NCBI RefSeq assembly: GCF_029714205.1
Contig: NZ_CP121648.1
Span: forward strand, 682,001 to 746,000
Direction: 5' to 3'
Length of the DNA stretch: 64,000 bases
Origin: Methylobacterium sp. CB376
Lineage (GTDB): Bacteria > Pseudomonadota > Alphaproteobacteria > Rhizobiales > Beijerinckiaceae
Under the pieces are notes generated by a model. The model was not told where the DNA came from. It ran no database searches and saw only the letters and a list, made by a program, of their open reading frames with translations. Made by a program: the position numbers and the translations under genes. Positions within the stretch are counted from its first letter, which is position 1, and the number at the start of each line of letters is the position of its first letter. This document shows, piece after piece, positions 45,036 through 54,381 of this stretch.

Positions 45036-45719
45036 TCACGCGACGCCGGCCGGGGGCTTGAGCGTCGCGCCGATGCGCGAGGAGGCGATCACCGCCTGGG
45101 TGCGGCTCTCGACGCCGAGCTTCTGCAGGATCGCCGAGACGTGCGCCTTCACGGTCGCCTCCGAGACCGAGAGCTCGTAGGCGATCTGCTTGTTGAGCAG
45201 CCCCTCCGACAGCATCATCAGCACGCGCACCTGCTGCGGCGTGAGGGTCGCGAGGCGGCGCATCAGCTCGGCCGTCTCCTTGTCCTCGGAGGCCGAGAGG
45301 GCGATGTCGGGCGGCGCCCAGGTGCCCCCCGCCAGCACCTGCCGGACCGCCCCGCCGATCTCGTCGATGTCGAGGGATTTCGGGATGAAGCCGGCGGCGC
45401 CGAAATCGAGCGCCCGGCGGATCACCACCGGATCCTCGTTGGCCGAGACGATCACCACGGGGATCGCCGGGTGCTGCGCCCGCAGGTAGATGAGGCCGGA
45501 GAAGCCCTGGACCCCCGGCATGGTGAGGTCGAGGAGGATGAGATCCACCTCCGCCTCGCGCTCGAGGAGCGCCGTCAGCGCGTCGAGGCCGCTGGCCTCG
45601 ACGATGCGGGCCTCCGGCAGGATGCCTCCGACCGCCCCGCGCAGGGCGCCCCGGAAGAGCGGATGGTCGTCGGCGACGACGATGGTGGTCTCGGAACTCA
45701 AGCGGTGCCTCCCGCCCAC
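45036..45719 (-). CDS. NarL/LuxR-type response regulator, orphan
   Basis: 227 residues. The receiver has VVADDHPLF, phospho-acceptor Asp in LILLDLTMPG, VIVSAN and FIPKSL. A C-terminal LuxR helix-turn-helix reads LTPQQVRVLMMLSEGLLNKQIAYELSVSEATVKAHVSAILQKLGV. No histidine kinase adjoins, so its partner must be elsewhere. A GTG or ATG slightly inside (SSETTIVVADD) is an alternative start. Confidence 0.88.
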   Translation of the reverse strand: MGGRHRLSSETTIVVADDHPLFRGALRGAVGGILPEARIVEASGLDALTALLEREAEVDLILLDLTMPGVQGFSGLIYLRAQHPAIPVVIVSANEDPVVIRRALDFGAAGFIPKSLDIDEIGGAVRQVLAGGTWAPPDIALSASEDKETAELMRRLATLTPQQVRVLMMLSEGLLNKQIAYELSVSEATVKAHVSAILQKLGVESRTQAVIASSRIGATLKPPAGVA

Positions 45720-45926
45720 ACGCCACGGAGCCTCGCACCCGGTGACCGGCGGCCCTCTTGAAACGGAACCTTAAGCCTTTGCGGCGCGCCGGACAATTTC
45801 GGCGGGCTGCGGAATCGCCGCTATCCCGCCCTCGACCGCGCGAAACGGCCGCCGGACCGGCACTCGTCCGGCGAAACCTGGTGGAATCGGAGCCTGCGCG
45901 CCTCAGTCAGCGCGGCGTCACGCGCC

Positions 45927-46574
45927 TCAGCGCGGCGTCACGGGGCCCGGGAGCGCCCGCTCGGCCTCCCGCAGCAGGCGCGCCTCGTTGCGCCGCACGG
46001 TCACGATCAGCCAAGCCAGGGTGATCACCGCGACGGCCAGGAAGGCGATCCCGAGGGGACCGCTCACCGCCTCGATGCGGGTGCCGAACAGGTAGGCGCC
46101 GCCGCCGAACACGGTCGCCCAGAGCAGGCCGCCCGTGGCGTTGGAGACGAGGAAGCGCGGCCAGGCCATGCGGTTCGCCCCGGCGAGCAGGGCCGCCAGC
46201 ACCCGCAGCACCGCGACGAAGCGGCCGAAGAACACCACCTTCCCGCCGTGGCGCAGGAACAGGTACTGCCCGAGCTTGATCTTGTCCGGGGTGAGGCCGA
46301 TGCGCGGGCCGTGGCGGATCAGCACCGGCTGGCCGAGGCGGCGCCCGATCCAGAAGCCCATCGAGTCGCCGACCACCGCCCCGCCGGCGGCCGAGGCGAC
46401 GAGCCCCGGCAGGCTGAGATCGCCGGTGGCCCCCGCGTAGACCGCCGCGGTGACGAGGCAGGTCTCGCCCGGAAGCGGGAGCCCCAGGCTCTCCAGGCCG
46501 ACGATCAGCGCCACGATCCACAGACCGTGCTGCGCGATCAGGCCGGACAGGTCTCCGAGCAGGGAATGCAGCAT
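45927..46574 (-). CDS. DedA-family membrane protein
   Basis: 215 residues, about five helices. DedA/SNARE-associated marks are VGLESLGLPLPGETCLV, GDSMGFWIGRRLG and FFGRFVAVLRVLAALLAGANRM. Members act as lipid scramblases or flippases (undecaprenyl phosphate or phospholipid recycling) in the inner membrane. Its last 15 bases, including the stop, are repeated downstream (CAGCGCGGCGTCACG at about 45913 and 45932 region), a small local duplication. Confidence 0.88.
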   Translation of the reverse strand: MLHSLLGDLSGLIAQHGLWIVALIVGLESLGLPLPGETCLVTAAVYAGATGDLSLPGLVASAAGGAVVGDSMGFWIGRRLGQPVLIRHGPRIGLTPDKIKLGQYLFLRHGGKVVFFGRFVAVLRVLAALLAGANRMAWPRFLVSNATGGLLWATVFGGGAYLFGTRIEAVSGPLGIAFLAVAVITLAWLIVTVRRNEARLLREAERALPGPVTPR

Positions 46575-46635
46575 CCGGCAAGAACCGCGCCGCCCCGGGC
46601 GAGTTCCCGGGGGCCGCCCTCGCGCCGCCGGGCCG

Positions 46636-47136
46636 TCACGCCCCCAGGAGATGCAGCACGACCTCCCGCCGATGGTGCTGGTCCCGGTGCTCGATCAGGT
46701 AGACGCCCTGCCAGGTGCCGAGGGCGAGCTGCTGCTCGGCGACCGGGATCGCCAGGCAGCAATCGGTCAGCATCGTGCGGATGTGGCCGGGCATGTCGTC
46801 GGGGCCCTCGTCCCGGTGCAGGTAGAACATCCGCCCCTGCCCGCGCCCGGGCAGTTCCGCGTCGTACAGGGTGGCGCCCTGGCGCGGGGCGAGCCGGTCG
46901 AGGGCGGCCAGCAGGTCCGTGCGCACGTCCGGGTCGGCATTCTCCTGGATCGTGAGCGAGGCCGAGGTGTGGCGGCAGAACAGCGTGAGCAGGCCCTGGG
47001 CGATGCCGCTGTCGCGCACGAAGCCCGCCACCTCCTGGGTGATCTCCGTGAACCCCTGCCCGTTCGTGCTCACCGTGAGCCGGCCCGTCACCTGCCGCGT
47101 CACCGCGCCCCCGGCGATCGTCTCGATCCGCTTCAT
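46636..47136 (-). CDS. YjbQ-family protein (secondary thiamine-phosphate synthase type)
   Basis: 166 residues. The UPF0047 signature FCRHTSASLTIQENADPDVRTDL and the C-terminal LGTWQGVYLIEHRD are clear. E. coli YjbQ has weak thiamine-phosphate synthase activity; the true role is open. Its ATG overlaps the ligase stop (ATGA), so it is translated from the same message as the ligase and exonuclease. Confidence 0.85.
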   Translation of the reverse strand: MKRIETIAGGAVTRQVTGRLTVSTNGQGFTEITQEVAGFVRDSGIAQGLLTLFCRHTSASLTIQENADPDVRTDLLAALDRLAPRQGATLYDAELPGRGQGRMFYLHRDEGPDDMPGHIRTMLTDCCLAIPVAEQQLALGTWQGVYLIEHRDQHHRREVVLHLLGA

Positions 47137-48839
47137 CGCGCCATCTCCCGTCCCGGCATCACCTCGCGCTCGCCCCGCTCCAGGATGCGCTCCAGCGTCT
47201 CGATCCGGTCGGCCTCGGCGGGCGGCTTGTCCCAGCGGATCCGGTTCACCCGGGGAAACCGCATGGCGACGCCCGACTTGTGCCGGGTCGAGCGCTGGAG
47301 CCCCTCGAAGGCGATCTCCAGCACCAAGCCCTGGCGCGGACCATACTCCACCTCGCGCACGGGCCCGAACCGCTTGACCGTGTGGTTGCGGACGTAGCGG
47401 TCGAGCTTGGCGAGCTCCTCGTCGGTGAAGCCGTGATAGGCCTTGCCGACCGGCACCAGCTCCTCGCCGCCCTCGGGGGAGTCCCGCCAGACCCCGAACG
47501 TGTAGTCCGAGTAGAAGGAGGAGCGCTTCCCGTGCCCGCGCTGGGCGTACATCATCACCGCGTCGACGAGGTAGGGTTCGCGCTTCCACTTCCACCACGG
47601 CCCCTTGGGCCGGCCCGGCACGTAGAGGCTGTCGCGGCGCTTGAGCATCACGCCCTCGATCGCGTCGGCATCCTCGCCGGCCCCCGCCTGGGCCGGGTCG
47701 GCCCGCGCCGCCGCCAGCGCCTCCCAATCGGCGAAGGGCACGAGCGGCGAGAGGTCGATGCGCCCGTGGTCGAGGCCGGCCACGAAGGCTTCGAGCCGGG
47801 CGCGGCGCGCCCCGAAGGGGAGCGGGCGCAGGTCCTCGCCGTCGAGCGCCAGCAGGTCGTAGGCCCGCACATGGGCGGGGAAGTCCTGGAGCAGCCGGCC
47901 CGTCACCGCCTTCCGGTTGAGGCGCTGCTGCAGCACGTTGAAGCTCTGCACCCGCCCCTCGCGCAGGATGAGGAGCTCTCCGTCGAGGGCGCCCTCGAAG
48001 CGGATCGCCTCGGCGAGGTCCGGGAAGGCGGCGGAGATGTCCTCGCCGGTGCGGGAATAGATGCGGGCGACCGCGGTCCCGGCGCGGTCGCGCCCGCCGA
48101 CCAGCTGCACCCGGATGCCGTCCCACTTCCACTCGGCCGCGAAGGCGGCGGGGTCGAGCCTGGCGAAGTCGGTCTCCTCGTCGACCGGGTGCGAGAGCAT
48201 CGGCGGCCGGAACGGGGCGGGATCGAGGCTCTCGGGCCGCTCGGCCCGGCCCTCGACCCAGGCGAAGAGGGGCAGGTAGGGGGGCTTGAGCCCGTGCCAG
48301 ACCTCCTCGACCGCGTCCGGCTCGACGCCGCCGAGGCTCGCCACCGCGGTCTTGGCGAGGCGCGCCGAGACGCCGACCCGCAGCTCGCCCGTGATGAGCT
48401 TGATGAGCGCCCAGCGGCCGGTCTCGTCGAGGACGTCGAGCCAGGCGGCGATGCGGGCGGGCAGCTCGGCCTTGCCGATGGTGGCGAGCGCCTCGACCAC
48501 CTCGCTCAGGCTCGGCACCTGCGGCGGCGGGGCGTTGTGGCCGATCCCGCCGGGCTCCGGCGCCGCGGGCGCGGGCCAGATCAGGGCGGTCGTCTCCGCG
48601 AGGTCGCCGACGTAGTGGTACGACATCCGGAACAGCACCGGGTCGACCCGCGCCTCGACGAGGCCGCGGATCAGGGTGGGCTTCGCCTCCCGGAAGGTCA
48701 GGGCGCCGGTCATGGCGGCGAGCGCGGTGCCGCGCTCGGGATCGGGCGCGCGGGAAAAGTAGTCCTGGAGCAGCCGCAGCTTCGCGGTGCGCCGGGGCTC
48801 GTAGGCGAGGCGGTCGAGGAGATGGGCGAAGTCGTTCAC
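47133..48839 (-). CDS. ATP-dependent DNA ligase, DNA-damage-response type
   Basis: 568 residues from a GTG overlapping the exonuclease stop. An N-terminal helical domain (FAHLLDRLAYEPRRTAKLRLL) precedes the nucleotidyltransferase with catalytic Lys in EWKWDGIRVQ, then YSRTGEDISAAFPDLAEA, ALDGELLI, EGVMLKRRDSLY and WWKWKREP, and an OB fold. This bacterial LigC-like family travels with a metallo-beta-lactamase-fold exonuclease and a helicase. It seals nicks in a repair pathway. The matching helicase gene is not within the window. Confidence 0.9.
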   Translation of the reverse strand: MNDFAHLLDRLAYEPRRTAKLRLLQDYFSRAPDPERGTALAAMTGALTFREAKPTLIRGLVEARVDPVLFRMSYHYVGDLAETTALIWPAPAAPEPGGIGHNAPPPQVPSLSEVVEALATIGKAELPARIAAWLDVLDETGRWALIKLITGELRVGVSARLAKTAVASLGGVEPDAVEEVWHGLKPPYLPLFAWVEGRAERPESLDPAPFRPPMLSHPVDEETDFARLDPAAFAAEWKWDGIRVQLVGGRDRAGTAVARIYSRTGEDISAAFPDLAEAIRFEGALDGELLILREGRVQSFNVLQQRLNRKAVTGRLLQDFPAHVRAYDLLALDGEDLRPLPFGARRARLEAFVAGLDHGRIDLSPLVPFADWEALAAARADPAQAGAGEDADAIEGVMLKRRDSLYVPGRPKGPWWKWKREPYLVDAVMMYAQRGHGKRSSFYSDYTFGVWRDSPEGGEELVPVGKAYHGFTDEELAKLDRYVRNHTVKRFGPVREVEYGPRQGLVLEIAFEGLQRSTRHKSGVAMRFPRVNRIRWDKPPAEADRIETLERILERGEREVMPGREMAR

Positions 48840-49933
48840 GCGGCGCCCCCCTGGGCGGGGCCCGCCCCGCCGCGGGCGGGCTGCGTCCCGCCCCGCGTGG
48901 GCTCCGCGTCGCCCGGGGCCGGTTCCGCCTCGCCCTCGTCGCCGTAGCCGAGCATGTGCAGGGGCCGGGCGGCGATGCCCCGCGTCGCGCACCAATGCAC
49001 GAGCGCGTCCTCCTGGCCGTGGGTGACCCAGACCTCGCCCGCGCCGGTCTCCGCGATGGTCCGGCAGAGATCGTCCCAATCCGAGTGGTCGGAGATGACG
49101 AGGGGCAGTTCGACGCCCTTCTGGCGGGCCCGCGCGCGCACCCGCATCCAGCCCGACGCGAAGGCCGTGACCGGATCGGGGAACTTGCGCGACCAGAGAT
49201 CCTGGATGGCGGAGGGCGGGCAGAGCACGACGGCGCCCCCGAGCTTCGGCCGGTCGGCGGCCGCGACCTTCGGGGTCTCGCCGAGGGGGATCCGCTCGCG
49301 CTTGTAGAGGTCGGTGAGCTTCTCCAGCGCCCCGTGCAGGTGGATCGGCGCGTCGTAGCCGGCGGCGCGCAGGAGCGCCATCACGCGCTGCGCCTTGCCG
49401 AGGCTGTAGGCGCCGACGATGTGGGTGCGCTCGGGGAAGAGCCGCACGGAATCGAGGAGCTTGCCCACCTCGTCGGCCGCGTCCGGGTGGCGGAAGACCG
49501 GCAGGCCGAAGGTCGCCTCGGTGATGAACACGTCGCAGGGGACGAGTTCGAAGGGCAGGCAGGTCGGGTCGGGGGCCCGCTTGTAGTCGCCCGAGACGAC
49601 GATGCGGCGGGCGGCGGCCTCGATCACGATCTGGGCCGAGCCCAGCACGTGGCCGGCGGGCGCGAAGCGGACGGCGACGTCGCCGAGGCGGAGCACCTCC
49701 CCGAGCCGCGCCTCCTGGCGGGCGCCGCAGAAGTCCTCGCCGTAGCGCACCGCCATGATGCGCAGGGTCTCGGGCGTCGCGAGCACGCGGCCGTGGCCGG
49801 CGCGGGCGTGGTCGGAATGGCCGTGGGTGATGAGCGCCCGCGGCACCGGGCGGACCGGGTCGACGTGGAAGTCGCCGAGCGGGCAGTAGAGGCCCTCGCG
49901 GGTGAGGGTGAGGAGGTCGTCGCTTCTGGCCAT
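48836..49933 (-). CDS. ligase-associated metallo-beta-lactamase-fold exonuclease
   Basis: 365 residues. Metal-binding motif THGHSDHA plus later blocks PAGHVLGSAQI, VVSGDYKR, FITEATFGLPVF and VISDHSDWDDL match the beta-CASP/SNM1-like exonucleases encoded beside bacterial ATP ligases. It likely trims DNA ends before ligation. The C-terminal tail is a low-complexity repeat of AEPxPGDAEPTRGGTQPARGG type. First gene of the three-gene operon; its 5' region abuts the 13-bp repeats. Confidence 0.88.
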   Translation of the reverse strand: MARSDDLLTLTREGLYCPLGDFHVDPVRPVPRALITHGHSDHARAGHGRVLATPETLRIMAVRYGEDFCGARQEARLGEVLRLGDVAVRFAPAGHVLGSAQIVIEAAARRIVVSGDYKRAPDPTCLPFELVPCDVFITEATFGLPVFRHPDAADEVGKLLDSVRLFPERTHIVGAYSLGKAQRVMALLRAAGYDAPIHLHGALEKLTDLYKRERIPLGETPKVAAADRPKLGGAVVLCPPSAIQDLWSRKFPDPVTAFASGWMRVRARARQKGVELPLVISDHSDWDDLCRTIAETGAGEVWVTHGQEDALVHWCATRGIAARPLHMLGYGDEGEAEPAPGDAEPTRGGTQPARGGAGPAQGGAA

Positions 49934-50004
49934 GCTGGTCCGGGATCGGCGGGACACCGTATATAGGGGCGCTCCTCCCGGCGTCCGTGCCGCGCCCCCG
50001 CCCC

Positions 50005-50092
50005 CTGCCCTGCCGACCTGCCCTGCCGACCTGCCCTGCCGACCTGCCCTGCCGACCTGCCCTGCCGACCTGCCCTGCCGACCTGCCCTGCC
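50005..50092 (+). repeat. 13-bp tandem repeat ending at the methyltransferase start codon
   Basis: Six perfect copies of CTGCCCTGCCGAC and a 10-base partial copy run up to the base before the ATG at 50093. No Shine-Dalgarno sequence is left between repeat and start. The unit is not a multiple of 3. Confidence 0.9.
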
Positions 50093-51085
50093 ATGACCGT
50101 GCCGCTCCGCTCCTCCGGCGACCTCCTCGCCGACCGCCGCTACGTCTGGGCCGAGGCGGCCCTCGCGGAGGGCGACGCGGCCGCCGCGGCCGACCTCGCC
50201 GAGCAGGTGCTGACCCTGGTGCCGGACTACGTGCCGGCCTGGCTGCTGCTCGGGCGCGCCCGCGAGGCGCAGGCGGGGGACGACCCGGCGGCGCGGGAGC
50301 GGGCGCGGCACGCCTTCGCGGCGGCCCTCGACCTCGACCCGGACGACGCGCTCGGCGCGCGGCTGCGCCTCGCCGAACTCGGCGCGCAGGCGGGCGAGGC
50401 CGCCCTGTCGCCCGCCTACGTGCGGGCGCTGTTCGACGGCTATGCGGGCCGCTTCGAGCGCCACCTCGTCGAGGGGCTCGGCTACCGCGCCCCGGCGATG
50501 CTCCGGGACGCGCTCCTGGCGACGGGCCACCCGCTTCCCTTCCGGCGCGCCCTCGACCTCGGCTGCGGCACCGGCCTCGCGGCCCGCGCCCTCGACGACC
50601 TCGTCGTCGCCATCGAGGGCGTCGACCTCTCGCCCGGCATGCTGGCCGAGGCGCGGCGCCTGGGGCGCTACGCGGCCCTGCACGAGGGCGACCTCACCGC
50701 CTTCCTGGCCGGCCAGCCCGCCGGAGGGGCCGACCTCGTCGTGGCGGCGGACGTCTTCGTGTATCTGCGCGCGCTGGGGCCGGCCTTCGCGGGCGTGGCG
50801 CGCGCCCTCGCCCCGGGCGGGCTCTTCGCCTTCACGCTGCAGGCCCATGCGGGCGAGGGTGCGGTGCTCGGCAGCGACGGGCGCTACGCCCACGGCGAGG
50901 CGCTGGTGCGCGCGGAGGCGGCCGCAGCGGGGCTCGCGATCCTGCGGCTGGAGGCGGCCTCGACCCGCCGCGAGCGCGGGGCCGAGGTGCCGGGCTGGCT
51001 CGCGGTGCTGGGGCGGGCGACCCACGGGCCGTCGGCCGCCGAGGCGGCGGGAGGGCCGGCCGGCAGCCCCGCCCTCGCGCCGTGA
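50093..51085 (+). CDS. TPR-containing SAM-dependent methyltransferase
   Basis: 330 residues. The N-terminal third has one or two TPR-like helices (AALAEGDAAAAADLAEQVL...YVPAWLLLGRAREAQ). Then a class I methyltransferase with YVRALFDGYAGRFERHLVEGLGYRAP, SAM motif ALDLGCGTGLAARAL, VDLSPGMLAEARR and VVAADVFVYL. The substrate is unknown. The start codon is preceded only by 13-bp repeats, so expression may vary with repeat number. pyrH follows after 103 bases. Confidence 0.85.
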   Translation: MTVPLRSSGDLLADRRYVWAEAALAEGDAAAAADLAEQVLTLVPDYVPAWLLLGRAREAQAGDDPAARERARHAFAAALDLDPDDALGARLRLAELGAQAGEAALSPAYVRALFDGYAGRFERHLVEGLGYRAPAMLRDALLATGHPLPFRRALDLGCGTGLAARALDDLVVAIEGVDLSPGMLAEARRLGRYAALHEGDLTAFLAGQPAGGADLVVAADVFVYLRALGPAFAGVARALAPGGLFAFTLQAHAGEGAVLGSDGRYAHGEALVRAEAAAAGLAILRLEAASTRRERGAEVPGWLAVLGRATHGPSAAEAAGGPAGSPALAP

Positions 51086-51188
51086 GGATGCCCCCGGGAG
51101 GCTCCCGCGGGGCGGGACGATCCCGCCTCGACGCACCAGCCCCCCCGGGGTAGAACCCGCCCGCGCCCGATTTCCCCTAGGAGGCCCC

Positions 51189-51911
51189 ATGTCGGAGACG
51201 ACGCCGTTTCGCCGCGTCCTCGTGAAACTCTCCGGCGAGGCCCTTCAGGCCCCGGACGGCTACTGGCTCCACCCGCCGACCCTCGCGGCCCTCGCCGAGG
51301 ACATCGCCCAGACGCTGCAGGCCGGGATTCAGGTGGCGCTGGTGGTCGGGGGCGGCAACGTGATCCGCGGCGCACGGGTCTCGGCGGCGGGCTGGATCGA
51401 CCGGGCCACCGGCGATTCCCTCGGCATGATCGCCACCGTGATGAACTCGCTGGCCCTGGAGACGGCGCTCAACGCCGCGGGCGTCACCGCCCGCACCATG
51501 TCGGCGGTGTCGATGCCGACCATCTGCGAGACCTACGCGCGCCAGCCCGCCCTGCACCACCTCGACAAGGGACAGGTCGTGGTCCTGGCGGGCGGCACCG
51601 GCAACCCCTACTTCACGACCGACACCGCCGCGGTGCTGCGCGCCGCCGAACTCAAGTGCGACGCGGTGCTGAAGGCGACCCAGGTCGACGGCGTCTACTC
51701 GGCCGATCCCAAGCAGGATCCCAGGGCCGTGCGCTACGACCGGCTCACCCACGACGAGGCCATCGCCCGCGACCTCAAGGTGATGGACACCGCCGCCTTC
51801 GCGCTCGCCCGCGAGAGCCGGCTCGCCCTCGTCGTCGGCTCCGTCCACGCGCCGAGTTCGGTGACGGCGATCCTGACCGGCCGGGCCCCCGCCACCCGCG
51901 TGGTGCCGTGA
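51189..51911 (+). CDS. pyrH: uridylate kinase
   Basis: 240 residues. UMP kinase marks are VLVKLSGEAL, VVGGGNVIRG, DSLGMIATVMNSLAL, GGTGNPYFTTDTAA and VDGVYSADPKQDP. It converts UMP to UDP for RNA, DNA and peptidoglycan precursors. It opens the conserved pyrH-frr-uppS-cdsA run. The usual upstream rpsB-tsf genes are absent; a methyltransferase takes that place. Confidence 0.95.
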   Translation: MSETTPFRRVLVKLSGEALQAPDGYWLHPPTLAALAEDIAQTLQAGIQVALVVGGGNVIRGARVSAAGWIDRATGDSLGMIATVMNSLALETALNAAGVTARTMSAVSMPTICETYARQPALHHLDKGQVVVLAGGTGNPYFTTDTAAVLRAAELKCDAVLKATQVDGVYSADPKQDPRAVRYDRLTHDEAIARDLKVMDTAAFALARESRLALVVGSVHAPSSVTAILTGRAPATRVVP

Positions 51912-52046
51912 CGCGGCGCGGCCCGGAAACGACCAGCGCCGGAGCCATTTGCGACAGGTCGGGTTTTGGTTCATTGAAGCCGGAACGAGGGGCGGGCGCC
52001 CGGGGCGCCGGCTCCGCGCGCAGGCTCCGTCTCGGGAAGAGCAGGA

Positions 52047-52610
52047 ATGGCCACCCCCACCTTCGATCTCGCCGACATCAAGCGCCGCATGCAGGGCGCC
52101 GTGAACTCGCTCAAGCACGACCTCGGCTCGCTGCGGACGGGCCGGGCGAGCCCCACCCTGCTCGATCCGATCCAGGTCGAGGCCTACGGCGCGGCGATGC
52201 CGATGGCCCAGGTCGCGACGATCAGCGTGCCGGAGCCGCGCCTCCTCAGCGTCGCGGTCTGGGACCGCGGCATGGTGAGCGCGGTCGAGAAGGCGATCCG
52301 CGAATCCGATCTCGGCCTCAACCCGATGACCGAGGGCCAGACCATCCGGCTGCGCATCCCCGAGATGAACGAGCAGCGCCGCAAGGAGATGGTGAAGGTC
52401 GCGCACAAATACGCCGAGGAGGCCCGCGTCGCCGTCCGCCACGTGCGCCGCGACGGCCTCGACCTGCTCAAGAAGCTGGAGAAGGACGGCGCCATCAGCC
52501 AGGATGACGAGAAGCGCCAGGCCGATCAGGTGCAGAAGGTCACCGATCAGCACATCGCCGAGGTCGATCAGACCTTGGCCGCGAAGGAAAAGGAGATCAT
52601 GCAGGTCTGA
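52047..52610 (+). CDS. frr: ribosome recycling factor
   Basis: 187 residues, full length. The coiled-coil protein shows [63 protein letters not shown] and a C-terminal [14 protein letters not shown]. It splits post-termination ribosomes with EF-G. The ATG follows GGAAGAGCAGGA. Essential gene. Confidence 0.95.
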   Translation: MATPTFDLADIKRRMQGAVNSLKHDLGSLRTGRASPTLLDPIQVEAYGAAMPMAQVATISVPEPRLLSVAVWDRGMVSAVEKAIRESDLGLNPMTEGQTIRLRIPEMNEQRRKEMVKVAHKYAEEARVAVRHVRRDGLDLLKKLEKDGAISQDDEKRQADQVQKVTDQHIAEVDQTLAAKEKEIMQV

Positions 52611-52683
52611 TCGGGATCGGCAGGGATCTTCCACAACGGGTGCGCACGGGCCGGCAGGGCCCGTCCGACAGGTCGGGGCGGGG

Positions 52684-53487
52684 ATGGCGGGCGACGGCAA
52701 GACGGCACTCCTCGCGGACGCGCAGACGAGCGCGGGCCAGTCGAACGGTGGCCAGTCGAACGGCGGCAAGGCGCGCGACATCCCGGCGCACGTCGCCATC
52801 ATCATGGACGGCAACGGGCGCTGGGCCGCCCGCCGCGGCCTGCCGCGCGCGGAGGGCCACCGCCGCGGCGTCGAGGCGGTGCGGCGGGCCGTGCGCGCCG
52901 CGCTCGAATTCGGCATCGGCTACCTCACGGTCTACAGCTTCTCGTCCGAGAACTGGCGCCGGCCCGCGGCGGAGGTCGCCGACCTGATGGGGCTGCTCAA
53001 GCTGTTCGTGCGGCGCGACCTCGCCGACCTGCACGCGAACGGCGTGCGGGTGCGGATCATCGGCGCCCGCGAGGGCCTGCCCGCGGACATCGCCGCCCTG
53101 CTGCGCGAGGCCGAGGAGCGCACCGCCGCCAATACCCGGCTCACCCTGGTGGTCGCCTTCAACTATGGCGGGCGCCAGGAGATCGTCCGCGCGGTGCAGT
53201 CCCTTGCGCGGGCCGTGCAGGAGGGGCGGCTCGCCCCCGAGGCGATCGACCTCGACGCCGTGGCGGGCGCCCTCGACACGCGGGGGATCCCCGACCCCGA
53301 CCTGGTGATCCGCACCTCGGGCGAGCAGCGGGTGTCGAACTTCCTCACGTGGCAGACCGCCTACTCGGAATTCGTGTTCCTGCCGGACCTGTGGCCGGAT
53401 TTCGACCGCGCCGCCTTCGCGGCGGCGATCGACGCCTATCAGGGCCGCGAGCGCCGCTTCGGCGGGCTCTCCGCGCAGGCGGGCTGA
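52684..53487 (+). CDS. uppS: undecaprenyl diphosphate synthase
   Basis: 267 residues. The cis-prenyltransferase motif [13 protein letters not shown] carries the catalytic Asp; [26 protein letters not shown] and [18 protein letters not shown] follow. It makes the C55 lipid carrier for peptidoglycan and polysaccharide. The N-terminus is extended by about 30 residues including two GQSNG repeats from 15-bp DNA repeats. Its stop overlaps the cdsA start (TGATG). Confidence 0.94.
   Translation: MAGDGKTALLADAQTSAGQSNGGQSNGGKARDIPAHVAIIMDGNGRWAARRGLPRAEGHRRGVEAVRRAVRAALEFGIGYLTVYSFSSENWRRPAAEVADLMGLLKLFVRRDLADLHANGVRVRIIGAREGLPADIAALLREAEERTAANTRLTLVVAFNYGGRQEIVRAVQSLARAVQEGRLAPEAIDLDAVAGALDTRGIPDPDLVIRTSGEQRVSNFLTWQTAYSEFVFLPDLWPDFDRAAFAAAIDAYQGRERRFGGLSAQAG
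52735..52764 (+). repeat. two 15-bp direct repeats at the 5' end of uppS
   Basis: GGCCAGTCGAACGGT at 52735 and GGCCAGTCGAACGGC at 52750, read in frame as GQSNG twice. Confidence 0.75.
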
Positions 53488-54332
53488 TGGCGCCCCCCGG
53501 CAAGGTCCCGGCCGGCCGCGCGGGCTGGCCGGCGAGCGAGCTCGGGCTGCGCGCCGTCTCGGGCGCCGTGCTGGGCCTCGCGGTGCTGGCCGCCACGCTC
53601 ACCGGCGGCTGGCTCTTCGCCCTGGTCTGGCTCGCGGCCGGGCTCGCCATCGTGGGCGAGTGGCTCGCCATCACGGGAACGCGGCCCTACCGGCCCCTGC
53701 TCGGCCTCGCCGGGCTGGTGCTGGCCGGGCTCGTCGCCGGGGCGCGGCTCGGGGCGCCCGCGCCCTGGCTCGCCGCCGGCGCCGGGGCGGGCGCCGCGCT
53801 GCTCGCGCTCCTGGCCCGGCCGCCTGCCGGCCGGCTCTGGGCCCCCTTGAGCCTCGCCTGCGCGGGCGTCGTCGCCCTCGTGCCCGTGCTGCTGCGCGAC
53901 GATCCCCGCATCGGGCTCGCCGGGCCGCTCTGGCTGTTCGGCACGGTCTGGACCACCGACATCGCCGCCTACTTCACCGGCCGGGCGCTGGGCGGCCCCA
54001 AGCTCTGGCCGGCGGTGAGCCCGAAGAAGACCTGGTCGGGCTTCTGCGGGGGACTCCTCGGCGCCACCCTGGTGGGCGGCGCCATCGCGGCGAACGCCGC
54101 CCATCTGGGCGGGGCGGCGAGCCTGCCCGCGGCCTCCGCCCTGCTCCTCTCGGCGCTGGGCTCGGTGCTGAGCCAGGGCGGCGACCTCGCCGAATCCGCC
54201 CTCAAGCGGGCCTACGGCGCCAAGGATTCCGGCCGCCTGATCCCGGGCCACGGCGGCGTCATGGACCGGCTCGACGGGTTCTTCGCCGTGGCGCTGCTCG
54301 CCGGGCTGATCCTGGCCCTGCAGGCCGGGTGA
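53487..54332 (+). CDS. cdsA: phosphatidate cytidylyltransferase
   Basis: 281 residues, about seven helices. The CDP-diglyceride synthase signature is complete: SALKRAYGAKDSGRLIPGHG followed by GVMDRLDG, with the upstream KLWPAVSPKKTWSG. It makes CDP-diacylglycerol for all phospholipids. Start codon overlaps the uppS stop, so translation is coupled. The next operon gene, dxr, is separated by an opposite-strand chemoreceptor. Confidence 0.94.
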   Translation: MAPPGKVPAGRAGWPASELGLRAVSGAVLGLAVLAATLTGGWLFALVWLAAGLAIVGEWLAITGTRPYRPLLGLAGLVLAGLVAGARLGAPAPWLAAGAGAGAALLALLARPPAGRLWAPLSLACAGVVALVPVLLRDDPRIGLAGPLWLFGTVWTTDIAAYFTGRALGGPKLWPAVSPKKTWSGFCGGLLGATLVGGAIAANAAHLGGAASLPAASALLLSALGSVLSQGGDLAESALKRAYGAKDSGRLIPGHGGVMDRLDGFFAVALLAGLILALQAG

Positions 54333-54381
54333 GGGCCCGCAGGGCCGGCGGCTGCGCCGGCGGCGGCTACGCCGGCGGCGG

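Noticed and set aside
45768..45800. EcfG promoter near GGAAC at 45774
   Set aside because: No CGTT at 16-18 bases and no gene follows in that direction.
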